DNA from: Ephemerocybe angulata | Taxonomy: Eukaryota > Basidiomycota > Agaricomycetes > Agaricales > Psathyrellaceae | NCBI GenBank assembly: GCA_013368325.1 | Contig: JAACJK010000173.1 | Location: 1 to 64,000, forward strand | Length of the DNA stretch: 64,000 nt | Direction: 5' to 3' | Part shown: positions 46,356 through 56,235 of the stretch, in pieces | Numbering within the stretch: position 1 is the first letter of the stretch | Layout: every line of letters starts with the position of its first letter | Notes under the pieces: generated by a model | What the model saw: only the letters and a program-made list of their open reading frames with translations | Told to the model about the DNA's origin: nothing | The model's database searches: none | Translations under genes and position numbers: made by a program

Positions 46356-48406
46356 ATGCCCGCCGCCCAGCAGCCTCAACGGCCGCAGAAGAAGCCTCTA
46401 TCGCCCATAGAGCTCCATGTCAAGAAGCTCATGACCGCTATCACGGAGTTTACGGGGGCGCAGGGCAGGAGGTCCACCGCCAATGTCGAACAGTGGGTCT
46501 TGTTCAGTTTGGCCCGAATTCAGGCACTGACGTTGTTCAGTTTTGGGATCTTGCGGCCGTACCTTCGCAAGATGCGGTGGGTCATGCCCGGAATCGATAT
46601 GTGGGCATCGATTCCCGCTCTCTTCTTTCCCCGCTTCCGCCTTCTGGGCGATATGGACGAGGAAGACGAAGAGGGCTCGGGCGATCCATCCGACGACGAT
46701 CCGTGAGTATCTGTGCACCCCCACCATTCCTTTTCTGACACCCATGTTGACCCTCAGCCCCGCCGACGACGAAGAGACGTGGAACAAGCTTATGGCACTC
46801 ATGCCCAACTTCACCGAGGTTCTAAACCGCATGTTTACGAAGGATGAGTTGATTCTCCTCACCTTCATCAACTTGGTAAGTCGGACACGCGCATATATCC
46901 ACCTTTCTGTGCTGATATGACCCACCTTCAGTTGAAGACGAGCGTGCGGACCCAACGTGGGGAGGACCTGAGCACGATGAAGCGTATGATCGGTGAGGTC
47001 ATTCTGGAGAAGAAGTCGGATCAGTTGGAGGAACGGTTCAGCGCCAACGGTGATAAGGCCGCGCGCGGATTCTATAACCTTGACTGCTCGAAGCTGTTAG
47101 TAGGGCTTCGGCTTCAAGGCGAGTATATGAAGAATCGCAGGTGCGCTCCTCGTCTTTCCCTCATTCACGACACGGTCTTACTCTATGCAGCCACTTCATG
47201 ATGAAGGTCAACAGTGGGAGGATCAAGATGAAGACGTCCGACTGGCCTTCGTTTCTTTTCGCCCCTGGAACAGAGTACGATGAGAAGAGGCCCGTCCGCG
47301 GTATGTTCCTCAGCTTTATCGTCAAACGAGTAAGTCCGTCATGTTCTCTTGGCCCTCCATGCACTAACTATGTCCATGCAGGGAATTCGTATTGTTTACT
47401 TTGGACCGTCGACAGCCTATGACCCCTCCGGCGCGCCTGGAGGCCAACCCTGTAAGGCCGTGTTGCACCATCTCACGGTTATCGGGCCCGAGCACGTTGC
47501 GTATGTTTGCGTACTTGTAAGTCATCGTTACGCCTCTTTCAACGTCTATGTCGCTCAAATGGGGTCAGATTTACTACGCGCTATCCTCCTTGCCGACCTG
47601 GAAGGCTCATGACCGCTCTTTCTCGCTTCGCGGCTTTTACAACAACATCGTCAAATTGCTCAGTTCAGACAAGAAATGGGCAAAGCAGACCTTGAAGGCG
47701 ATCAACGAGTACGTGCTCATTCGTTCCTGTGACCCAGCTGACCTCTTTCCCAGTGAGATGCCGTTCGACAAACTGAAGCACGCGAAGAACGATGCGGAGT
47801 CCGAGGAGGACGATGGCCCCGATACTGTCGACAACCTGCTCGCTCGTGGTTTGGACAGTGATTCTGAGGAGGGCGACGATGACGACGAAGCTGACGCTAC
47901 GCCCCCACCCCCATCGTCGGACGTCCCGGAGGAGGAGGAACAAGACGAGGTATGTTCCACATACACTTCATCGGTCATTCTAACGACATGCTATAGTCCC
48001 CTCGCGTTCGGAAGCGGGCTCGATCGAAGCCGCCGGTCGAAGACATCTTTGACGATGATCTCGTGCCCGACACCGACATCCCAAAGCCCAAGTCCAAAGC
48101 CCCAAGGCTCAATTTCGACGAGGAGGAAGAAGATGACGACTTCTACGTTGCCGAGAAGGAGAACGTCGATCCCAACTCGAGCCCAAAGGTGAGTTCCATG
48201 TTCTATTCATCTATTCATCTGACCAACGTCCATAGTCGAAGAAAGGGCGGGCTGCATCGAAGCAGCCTGCTGCTACTCCCAACGGTGTTCCCTTCCCGAC
48301 TCCCCGCGACCCGAAAACCCCCAAGAGGCCTTCACGTATCAAGGGCACTGTGCCCCATTCCACTCGTTCTACGCGTTCCCAGTCTCGTTTCGCAGGTGCC
48401 GACTAA
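46356..48406 (+). CDS. DUF6698-domain protein carried by the Plavaka element
   Basis: About eight exons from ATG 46,356 (MPAAQQPQRPQKKPLSP) to TAA 48,404-48,406, all with consistent splice phases. The conserved region includes FRLLGDMDEEDEE, TWNKLMALMPNF, SVRTQRGEDLSTMKRMIGE and ARGFYNLDCSKLLVGLR. It also includes SDWPSFLFAPGTEYDEKRP and FLSFIVKRGIRIVYFGPS, and continues to AVLHHLTVIGPEHVAYVCVL and FSLRGFYNNIVKLL. This is the pattern of the agaricomycete DUF6698 family, whose function is unknown. The C-terminal third is acidic then basic (DDDDEADATPPPPSSD, RKRARSKPP, RSTRSQSRFAGAD), suggesting a nuclear or nucleic-acid-associated protein. It sits inside the element's TIRs and is divergent from the transposase, so it travels with the transposon. 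It looks intact. Confidence 0.8.
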
Positions 48407-49087
48407 CCGTGCTATCGCTGACCGTCCGATCTCGACCCACGCTACTCGCTGCCGTGTTCGTTCTCCTCCTGCATCGTGCCTCCTGCTCTTGCCTCTGCTC
48501 TACGTCTCCGTGCTTCGCTTTCCCTCGGCTTGCTCAGCTCCACGTCTTAGTGCTTCGCTTCGTCTCGTTTTGGATCTTGGTCAAGCTTGTTACGGTCGCG
48601 CTCGGTCTGCTCTCTTGTTCCTTCGGTCTCGGCTGCTCTTGCATCGCTCCTTACTCTAGTCAACGCTACTTACTGTTCTTTATTCACCTCTGTAGTATAA
48701 CTTTAGTGTACAGCCTCTAATCAACTGGATTCCTCCATATCCGTGCGTGATCGGTCTGTATTGGTCCTGGCCATGACTAGGGAGGCGGCGGCTCCTGCCT
48801 CTCATGGTACGTCATTACCTTCCACTACCATCGTGCGCCTCCAAGGCCATCGTCTCCACCATGATCAGTCATTACCTTCCATGACCACCGCGCGCCTGCA
48901 AGACCATCATCACCATCGTGGCTATGAGCTGACATCCGGACCATCCGCCGACATCCCGCCCATCTTGGATGCCATTTTCATCGTTTAGAAGACGGCCACC
49001 TATTCCCATCATGGTCGGGATGTCAGCGGATGGGGGCGATTATCTCTGATGGTAGGGGGTTCCCTTGACCCCGGTTTTTTGCTGATG
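48407..49087. repeat. Right subterminal region of the Plavaka element
   Basis: After the DUF6698 stop there is about 300 bp of pyrimidine-rich 3' flank. Then come repeated CGTGCGCCTCCAAGGCCATC / CGCGCGCCTGCAAGACCATC units and CATGATGG-type motifs (48,760-49,020), ending in the TIR at about 49,062-49,087. No gene is supported. Confidence 0.6.
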
Positions 49088-49090
49088 TGG

Positions 49091-50932
49091 AGGATGACCC
49101 AGACGAAGAACACGACTGGCGCACATACCCCATCCCCGAAAATACATTCTCCGTCCCCGGGAGGTTTGTAGAGGCAATAAATCCTGCCGTCGCCTCGCTT
49201 CCGAACACTGTATGGAAGGTGTTCCATCTAATGGACAGCACCTTCCTCATTGCTCTTGCGGCGACGCTCCTTGCGAAGCTCTCGCTGGACGACCTCAAGC
49301 TGGCACCTAAAATCGCTCCCAGTGCTTCGTTTCCCTATCGCGAGCCCGGTGGTACGTCCCTTACCCTGTTTCTTCGAGCCGAAGGTCTAATACTACGCCC
49401 ACATTGACAGGGAAAGCGTGCTTTCTATGTGAAGATGAGCGATCCCTAGACGGTCTCAGTGGTGCAACATCCGTTGTTTGTGAGTACTGCGACCCAGCCC
49501 CAACGCTCGATGTCTCGCAGAGCCAGCGTGTAATCGAACACATGGCTGCGCACATTCTCAGTGATCCTAAGATCAAGAGCTCCGACGAGCCTTGCGGCTT
49601 ATGTCTTCGACCGGCTCCCCTCTGCAAGTATTACCTCAAAAAAAGCAAGGGTGCTGGTGGGAATCTCACAGTCGACCGACGGAGGTCAGAGTGCAAGTAT
49701 TCCATTCGCTTCTATTGCCATGTAGCCTCCGAGTCAACATCAGCCTCGCCGTGCTCCAATTCGCCGCTTATCTGTCCGCTTTGCCCCAAATCCTCGCCCG
49801 CTGTATGGAAATACAACCTCAAGGCCCATTTCAAGCGCGCCCATCCGACCCAGGTCGCCAAGGAGGAATACATCAGTCTCTGGCGTCTCACAAACTTCGA
49901 GAAGCTCGAGATGAAGAAGAAGTGGAAGAATCGCGCAGACTGCTCGATTTCGGTGGCCAAAAAGTCATCTCGGGCACGTCTGGTTGTTTCGGACACTCAC
50001 AAGTCCTCCAACTCGACCATGTAAGTGTAGATCCCACTTTCCGAACGACGCCCAACCTCTGACACTCACTATAGCCCCTCAAACGAAGACTTCGCAACAA
50101 CGAACTCTGATTCAGACGAAGACACGCGCGGGGATTTTAGTGACACTTCTGAGGGTGCTGAGGTGTCGGACTCGCACGCACAAAGTCCCTCCCGCACTTC
50201 GGATTATCAACTCGAGAGCGATGCCGTAGAAGCCCGATTTGACAACCTGAGCGACGGCGACTCCTCCATGGCTTCACCCAGCATGAACGAGGTCGACCTC
50301 CCACCAGCTTCTCCGACAGAGATGGAGGTAAATGTCGTTGATGATGGTACGGCGGCTGTTTCTGTGCAGTTTGCGCCCAGCGGCACTCACGATGATCGAG
50401 ATGCGCTGCTATCTGCAAATCCGTACGTCACACCGCAATATTATTCGGAATACCAGCTTACGGTTTCAACAATTAGATTTACGCATGCACCAGCCTCCCC
50501 GCCAAGTGTGCGTCTTACCCTCAAGCTTCCAGCTAAGCGCCCGGCGCCCATTCCCTCAAACACCGCAATCCTTCCGGCAGTCCTGCCTCTAGCTGCTGAT
50601 GGTGATGAACCCACAGGTTCATCGTCACGCAGGGTGTCGAAGAGGAGCTATAGGGCATTGCTTGGTGGATGTACGGGGTGCGATGAGGTGGTAGAAGCGC
50701 ACTCCGTTGGGTCTATCAAGTGCAATGGTAAAGGCTGTGAAACACTTTGGGTATGTTTTCATTATTAATACGTACCATGGCACTTACAATCTGTTCACAG
50801 TATCATCTTGAGTGCGTTCAGCTTGAACAGGCACCTCGTGGGTGGAAGTGTGAGTCGTGTGCGTCCTCTGTACCAGCGAAGGTACCGAAGACGGGGAGGA
50901 CAGGGGCTAATTTAGGAAGGAAGGGGAAATGA
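49091..50932 (+). pseudogene. Host-element gene, 3' third (zinc-binding C-terminus)
   Basis: This continues in frame from 40,761 with EDDPDEEHDWRTYPIPENTF and runs through five exons to TGA 50,930-50,932. It has hydrophobic and helical segments and CFLCEDE...CEYC. Next come PCGLCLRPAPLCKYYLKKSK and a CPLCPKSS...WKYNLKAHFKRAHP C2H2-like finger. A disordered acidic stretch and a basic patch (SSRRVSKRSYR) lead to a C-terminal PHD-like cluster: GCTGCDEVVEA...CNGKGCETLW, intron, YHLECVQLEQAPRGWKCESC. It has no start codon of its own; the pieces at 18.2, 38.9 and 49.1 kb are one gene. Zinc-binding modules at both ends suggest chromatin or DNA binding. Introns here use good GT-AG pairs and I saw no lesion in this third. 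Confidence 0.77.
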
Positions 50933-51052
50933 TGATGTAATATTACCATATATAGTAATACCCCTGATTACGTGGGTGGTTGGTCAAGCTCAAAGGGGGC
51001 AATCCAGATTTTCCGACCCTAGGTCTTTTTTTTAAAGACCGGACCACCCTTG
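50933..51052. repeat. Right terminal region and TIR of the host element
   Basis: It contains the subterminal TGGGTGGTTGGTC (50,973-50,985), also present at 17,891-17,903. The TIR is at 51,031-51,052, ending CCGGACCACCCTTG. Confidence 0.85.
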
Positions 51053-51060
51053 CACCAAGC
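51053..51060. repeat. Right 8 bp target-site duplication of the host element
   Basis: CACCAAGC, identical to 17,846-17,853. Confidence 0.88.
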
Positions 51061-51539
51061 AGGCATGGCCCATGAGTGAAGTAGGATACTTTGGGGCTCA
51101 GGTGAATATGAATCCTAAGTTCCACTGAAAGCCGCATGCAAGCCGCATGAGATTACACAGCTGAAGAGGATATGACAGCCAACGCACGAAATATTTGCAG
51201 CATAATGTAGCAAATAGGGATGTATCGAAGCAGGAGGAAAAGGATTTTCCCTGTTCGCCATTTCAGGGGCCAAATTGTGGAGACCTAAGAAAGTCCTTCA
51301 GCAATGAAAGGTCAAAAAGGGCTTGGCAGCACTTACTTCCTCCCCGAGTGTTGTGAAATACTGGTAGAACTAGGGAAGTTTGAAAGAATATAAAACATTA
51401 TAAAACACCGACACCCACTGATCAAGGCTACAAAGGATTACCTACATAAAAAGTCCAAAGGCCAACTGGGGAATAGTGAGAAGCACGATTTTATAGCTCA
51501 ATGCGATGGTGTACGCGAAATATACTTCAGTTTACGACC

Positions 51540-52417
51540 ACTACATTAGCGCAAATTTTGCAAAAAAGTCATGGTACGTACATCCTGCGTGAACCATATA
51601 GAAACCTCGTCTGTCAGCTCTTCTATCTCCTCTGGCGTTAGACTCATGACGATGTTTGGTCTGAATGTGGGAATGGGCCGGCCAATATATTCCCAAGTGT
51701 TAAGTCATATTATACAGATTGAGGGCGCCAAAGGCCGTGTTTTCGATGATCGACAATGGCTATGCCTCGACGCTTAGCAGTGGGAGCATCACGGTTCCTG
51801 ATAGTCTCCATAGAGGCACCGACTCTTCTATTACCAAGTTCTCACATCTGAGACTCAGCACCTCACATAGAACGTTACTCTCTGGTGCAGGCCTCGATGG
51901 GCTACGTCGGACATTGCCTCGACAATCTTCCCCGTAGAATATAGCAGTCTTCCCGGGGCCATAAAGCATCAGAGTGCGGCTATATTTACTGTATCTCATG
52001 CCCCTTGTGCTTCTTCGATCTTCTCGATGGCTCAGTGCTCACTACGCGGAGCAAATACGATTTGAGGATATTTCGCATCTCACATCATTATAGATGGGAG
52101 CTCAGCGCCTAGCAGAAGCAAATCACAATCAGTGAGGAAGACTTCTTGGCTTTGACATAAAACGCACAACCGGTGAATACAATAGCGAACTCGCTCCACG
52201 CGGAGCGTCTTGGGACTATCGGGCTATGCAAAGTGGGCTCAGCCACATAAATATGGACCATCCTTCTATGATTCGCGCTCAAGCTGAAAGGGTCGACGAA
52301 GCGTGTTACATGCATCCTGGAGTCCCAAGGTTCGCCTCTCCACGCGCGGGGAAGACTTGATCCATGATGATCAGCAGTCGATGCCCGGGAGAAGAGTCGC
52401 CGAGACAGAATCACCAT
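51540..52417 (-). pseudogene. Degraded gene fragment, possibly DUF4246-like
   Basis: Three minus-strand pieces look protein-derived: 52,340-52,115 (VDPFSLSANHRRMVHIYVAE), 51,999-51,700 with an internal TAG (LWRLSGTVMLPLLSV), and 51,690-51,545 (IPTFRPNIVMSLTPEEIEEL). The first resembles the PF.L.D....HR......VDPT motif near the C-terminus of fungal DUF4246 proteins, and the last could match the downstream helical tail. Stops and frame changes separate the pieces. The family link is weak. Confidence 0.27.
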
Positions 52418-53953
52418 CGCGGGGAGGTTCTACCACTCCCACACTGCCACCATGCAGAGTGCACTCCAAAGCGCGGGCACAAAAACCCGCCGCACCGATA
52501 TAATGGTGCATCACGTCAACGAAGGAGTGAAAGGCCACTGACCTGCAAGGGCGTCGATCCTGGTGCTACGACGCAATGATGATGGGTCACAATTCAAGTC
52601 GGGTTTAGCACGCGCCCTGAGCTCACTGACAACTCACAGAAAGAATTCATACGCTTCTCACTCTCCTCAAGAGGAGGCATAACAGAAGGAACACTCCCCT
52701 TTCTGATAAACGGTGAACAATTCGCGTTTCCTACCAAAGCGACCGAGGCATCACACCCACATCCCTCCCGTTTTCATCACCATCCACACCGGCACAGGCT
52801 ACACACGACCTCACCGGCATCGCTGGATCCAGCCCACATCGCCGGATCGTGTTCTACGACCAACTAGGCATCAGCAAATCCGCCCACCTTACTTCCGAGA
52901 CCCCTGAGTGCACCGCTACGTCGACTCGTTCGCGAAAGGCGCGGAATATCTGTGTTTAAAATCATACCACATCTTTGGGCACAGCCGGGGCAGACCGCTC
53001 GCTACAGAATCCGAAGTGCAAGTATATGATGTGCCTCATCATCGCAAACTCCCTAGCCTCAATGGTGCTCGTCGGCAAGAACTTCGGCGAGAGCATCTAG
53101 ATATTCGATAACATTGAGAAGGTTCGGGCAGACATGGCGAGAAGGAGAAGGTTGATCAAGAAGATGAGCGTCCTTGAGAGCGAAGCACATTCAGAGAATG
53201 AACTTTGATTAACTGAGTTAGCACCATTGTTTATTAGCTGTAGTGACCACTCAATGTGTCGCATTACAGGCAACGCAGGATAGGTATCACTTACACGAAA
53301 GCCGTAGAAAGGAGGCCAGGCCCAGGTATAGTCAAATCAAGCCTGCTCCGCCCAAAGAGTTCAACATCGGCGTCCCACACTATCAGCACACAGCGCACAC
53401 ACTCGACGTTTGGCTGGGACCGAGCGAAGCGGAGCAAGCGCGGCCACTGAAACCGAGAACGAGAACGACGAGGCAGTGCCCGACCCAAGCTGAGCAGAAG
53501 GAGCGAAGGCGCGGAGGCGGCAACCAGCCGCTGGTTAAAGTGCAGAAGCCATCATAACAACTTGAGAGGAAGAAGCAGGTGGAGCATTCGTCGGCGTCGG
53601 GTATCGAGGTGTCAGCGGGGGCCCACAAGGAATAAGGTCGCTCTGGGGCTAAATCGACATTCTCAACGCCGTGCGTACAGACTGCAGCATTGTAAATAAA
53701 CTAAATTGGAGTGCGAGTAGATGGGAGTACGTACAACAATGGTTCACGACTGCGTACACAAGTATCAGCGAGAAGTACGAAAGAACGGGCGTCAATGAGT
53801 GGACGAGAGTCCGGCTCGATCATATCTTACACAATCAAGAGCACAGACAACTTCCGCAAACACAGCGCGAGAACGGTCCCAGTGCAGGAACCACGAGCGA
53901 CGAACGCACGTCCGAGAACAGCATCCCTTCAGGCGTAGTACAGAGCACGAAAG
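52418..53953. other. Gene-poor flank left of the gypsy element
   Basis: Several plus-strand frames are open, but their composition (R/S/P-rich, no introns, no motifs) argues against genes. A stretch around 53,709-53,750 (GAGTAGATGGGAGTACGTAC...) has a diverged relative at 63,671. Confidence 0.4.
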
Positions 53954-54503
53954 TGTCGTGAACACCGGTCAGCCTACCTATTTTCTCTTCTTTTCCTTTC
54001 ATTTCTTCCTTTACTATTCATTCGTGCGCATTCCTGCACACTCTTGCACACCTTTGCACACCCTTGCACACCTTCACACTGCCTTCGCTCTTCTGAGCCT
54101 TCCCCTCACTTCATGCACAGCACGTTTGTGCTTCTTATTCTCGTGCACAGCACGTTCACACCTTGTTCACACCTTTGTTCTCAGGCGCACTGCCCGCGCG
54201 CTGCCTTTTAGTCATATCGACTCATATGGACTCTATTGTTCTTTGGATCATTCTATTGTTCTATTTTCGTTCGAGATCATCTGGACACATATATACTCGT
54301 AGCTACTCGTTCATTATTCCCCACTTGATCTCTTTGACTATACAGGTACATAGTCGCTTTGCTCCTATTCCCTGTATCCTATTTACCTTTGACTATACAG
54401 CTCTTGTATCTGCATCGCTGCTCGTCGCTCGTCCGACCTCTGCTCCTCTGCTCTCTGCTCTCTGCTCGTCGCTCGTCCGACATCAGCCGGCGTCTTCGCC
54501 ACA
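53954..54503 (+). repeat. 5' LTR of the gypsy element
   Basis: It starts TGTCGTGAACACC and ends CGCCACA (TG...CA). The frames open inside it are not genes in themselves. A GTACAT donor at 54,346 might be used to splice into the gag frame. Confidence 0.95.
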
Positions 54504-54507
54504 TTAG

Positions 54508-56235
54508 ATCAAGTCCTCCCAACTGCGCCGACGTTCATCGTCCTCGCAGCCCCTGCTAGCCGGCACCATCGCGCCCACCCGCTCCCCCTCACCTGCAACC
54601 TCTGACGGCTCTCAACCGGACAGCTGTGCACCGTACCTTCACGGCCTACAGATCGACTCCGCCTACCTCCGATCCACCACTGATCCAGTCTGGTCCTCAG
54701 TCTACTGGTACATCGACCGGAACGGCTTAACTGTCTACACCGACTGCACAGAACAACCCTGCCCCCACGCTAAGGAAACCCAGGATTCTATCCCAGGCTT
54801 CTACCTCTCTGGCCTTCGTGGAGAACTAGTCCTACCACTAGTCCCACAGTACCTGCACCCTACCAGCCCGCCTAGTCGCGTCCCACCCCCATCGTCACCA
54901 CCGCCGCCGTACTCTCCGAAGCTCCCCGACTACCCAAGTCCACCTCCTACCATGGCTGACAACGCGCGTCTCGAAGCCCTCTTCACGAGGCTCATAGAAG
55001 CCCAGACGAAGACCAACGAGCAGCTAACCAAACTGGCTACTGCTCAAACCCAAGCTGCCTCCGCCGTAGCCCCACCTGCGCCCGCTCCAACCTCTACTAC
55101 CACCCAGGTTGGGGCTGTCAACGTGTCCACCGGCTCCAGTATGGCTCGCCCGGAGCCTTTCAAGGGAGGTTCCGCCGACGCCCGGCGATTCCTCCAGTAC
55201 TACACCATGTGGGCCCGATCGAAGGAAGCTCCCCTCAACAAGCTCAACACTACCACCGGCTTCCATGAGATCGCTCCCGAGCAGTGGATCATCCACGCCC
55301 TCTCGCTCCTGCAGGGGGAAGCCGCGATATGGGCCGTCCGCTACCTCCAAGACATCGAGGCCCATGCCACCACCCAAGCCGCCGCTGCAGCCGCTACCGC
55401 AGCCAACCAGACCGCTGTCCCCATCACCCCTTTCCCCTTCAGTGGATCGTGGGACGAGTTCGTCAAGGCCTTCAAGGCCCGCTTCATGGCCTCGGACGAC
55501 AACGCCGAAGCCCAGAGGGAACTCGAGTCCATCACCCAGGGCAACAAGACGGTTGCGCAGTATGCAGCGCGCTTTCAGGAGGTCTCCGGACGCACGGACT
55601 ACTCCGAGTCGGACCTCGGCCATCGCTTCAAACAGGGCCTCTCCAAGGACGCCCGTGCCTGGTTGACCATGGCCTCCTTCGCCAAAGCACCCGCCACCTT
55701 CGAGGAGCTTGTCCAGCTCGCTGTCAAGGTTGACTTCCACATGCGCGACAGCATGGCGGAAGGCCCTCGTACCAAGGGTTCCACCGCCTACTCCCCTCCC
55801 ACTGCCGCTCGCGACCCCTACGCCATGGATGTCGACGCTAGTCGAAGCTCGACGGCTCGCACCCGCGAAGACTTTACCAAGCTCATGCGAGGTCGCTGCT
55901 ACGGGTGCGGCTCCAAGGCCCACCTGAAGTCGGCAGGAGGACACGAGGCCACCAAGTGTGGATACTGCGCCCGCATCGGGCACATCGAGGCCGTCTGCCA
56001 GGACAAGTATCTAGGCAACGAGAAAGGCCGAGGAGCCCGACGCTCCCAGAAGGCAGCTGCCACGACCAGCGACACCCCCTTCACCCTCTTCCCAGGCGAG
56101 ACCTCTGCCCCCAACGCCTCGTCCCCTGCCCCTTCGACGACGCCCGAGGACCCTAGGTTCACACGCCTAGAGGCTGCCCTCGCCGAGCAGAACCGTCTCT
56201 TTGGGCTCCTCGCCAATGACAAGCCGGGTTTTTGA
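54508..56235 (+). CDS. gag: Gag polyprotein of the gypsy element
   Basis: The first ATG is 54,952 (MADNARLEALFTRLIEAQTK), giving 427 residues with a coiled-coil-like start. A retrotransposon Gag domain follows (EQWIIHALSLLQGEAAIWAV, WDEFVKAFKARFMASD, QYAARFQEVSGR, FKQGLSKDARAW). The C-terminal cysteine knuckles are CYGCGSKAHLK...H and CGYCARIGHIEAVC, the latter a CX2CX4HX4C zinc knuckle. Upstream of that ATG the same frame is open for another 148 codons, back to 54,508. It reads like protein (VYWYIDRNGLTVYTDCTEQP, then Pro-rich) but has no ATG, which suggests a non-AUG start or a spliced 5' exon from the LTR. The feature start given here includes that extension. The frame ends at TGA 56,233-56,235 directly after a slippery heptamer. 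Confidence 0.9.
   Translation: MKSSQLRRRSSSSQPLLAGTIAPTRSPSPATSDGSQPDSCAPYLHGLQIDSAYLRSTTDPVWSSVYWYIDRNGLTVYTDCTEQPCPHAKETQDSIPGFYLSGLRGELVLPLVPQYLHPTSPPSRVPPPSSPPPPYSPKLPDYPSPPPTMADNARLEALFTRLIEAQTKTNEQLTKLATAQTQAASAVAPPAPAPTSTTTQVGAVNVSTGSSMARPEPFKGGSADARRFLQYYTMWARSKEAPLNKLNTTTGFHEIAPEQWIIHALSLLQGEAAIWAVRYLQDIEAHATTQAAAAAATAANQTAVPITPFPFSGSWDEFVKAFKARFMASDDNAEAQRELESITQGNKTVAQYAARFQEVSGRTDYSESDLGHRFKQGLSKDARAWLTMASFAKAPATFEELVQLAVKVDFHMRDSMAEGPRTKGSTAYSPPTAARDPYAMDVDASRSSTARTREDFTKLMRGRCYGCGSKAHLKSAGGHEATKCGYCARIGHIEAVCQDKYLGNEKGRGARRSQKAAATTSDTPFTLFPGETSAPNASSPAPSTTPEDPRFTRLEAALAEQNRLFGLLANDKPGF
56226..56232 (+). promoter_or_regulatory. Putative -1 ribosomal frameshift site (GGGTTTT)
   Basis: In the gag frame the text reads G GGT TTT TGA, an X XXY YYZ slippery heptamer next to the gag stop. 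Slipping back one base gives GGG TTT TTG AAG and enters the pol frame. The pol frame has no ATG near its beginning, which fits a frameshift-made Gag-Pol. Confidence 0.7.

Larger units (their letters stand above)
40762..49087. mobile_element. Plavaka (CACTA-like) DNA transposon with DUF6698 cargo, 8.3 kb
   Basis: The ends are inverted: (C)CATCAGCAAAAAAGCGGGG at 40,762 and, reverse-complemented, CATCAGCAAAAAACCGGGG at 49,087, with three mismatches in about 26. The flanks repeat TGG (40,759-40,761 and 49,088-49,090; extendable to TGTGG), fitting the 2-3 bp TSD of CACTA-type elements. Removing the element plus one TGG restores the host gene's frame. Inside are the Plavaka transposase (minus) and a DUF6698 gene (plus), head to head. 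Both ends carry subterminal CCATGATGG/CATGG-type motifs. Confidence 0.85.
17854..51052 (+). mobile_element. Host DNA transposon, 33.2 kb span, split by two large nested insertions
   Basis: The termini are CAAGGGTGGTCCGG(C/T)CTTTAAA: 17,854-17,875 forward and 51,031-51,052 reverse complement, with one mismatch in 22. The flanks are perfect 8 bp repeats CACCAAGC. A subterminal TGGGTGGTTGGTC block (17,891 and 50,973) is present near both ends in the same orientation. Without the insertions at about 20,311-38,933 and 40,762-49,087 the element is about 6.3 kb and carries one long plus-strand gene. An 8 bp TSD is shared by hAT, P and KDZ elements, and the CAAGG start fits the hAT YARNG consensus. 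The protein, however, lacks a recognisable hAT dimerisation domain, so the superfamily is open. Confidence 0.88.

Noticed and set aside
53954..54507. Leucine/serine-rich frames inside the LTRs
   Set aside because: Present identically in both LTRs and the solo LTR; low-complexity CACACC and CTCTGC repeats explain them. The LTR exon idea is kept only as a hypothesis.
55024..55983. 319-codon antisense frame inside gag
   Set aside because: GC-rich coding sequence often leaves the opposite strand open; no motifs, and it lies wholly within gag.
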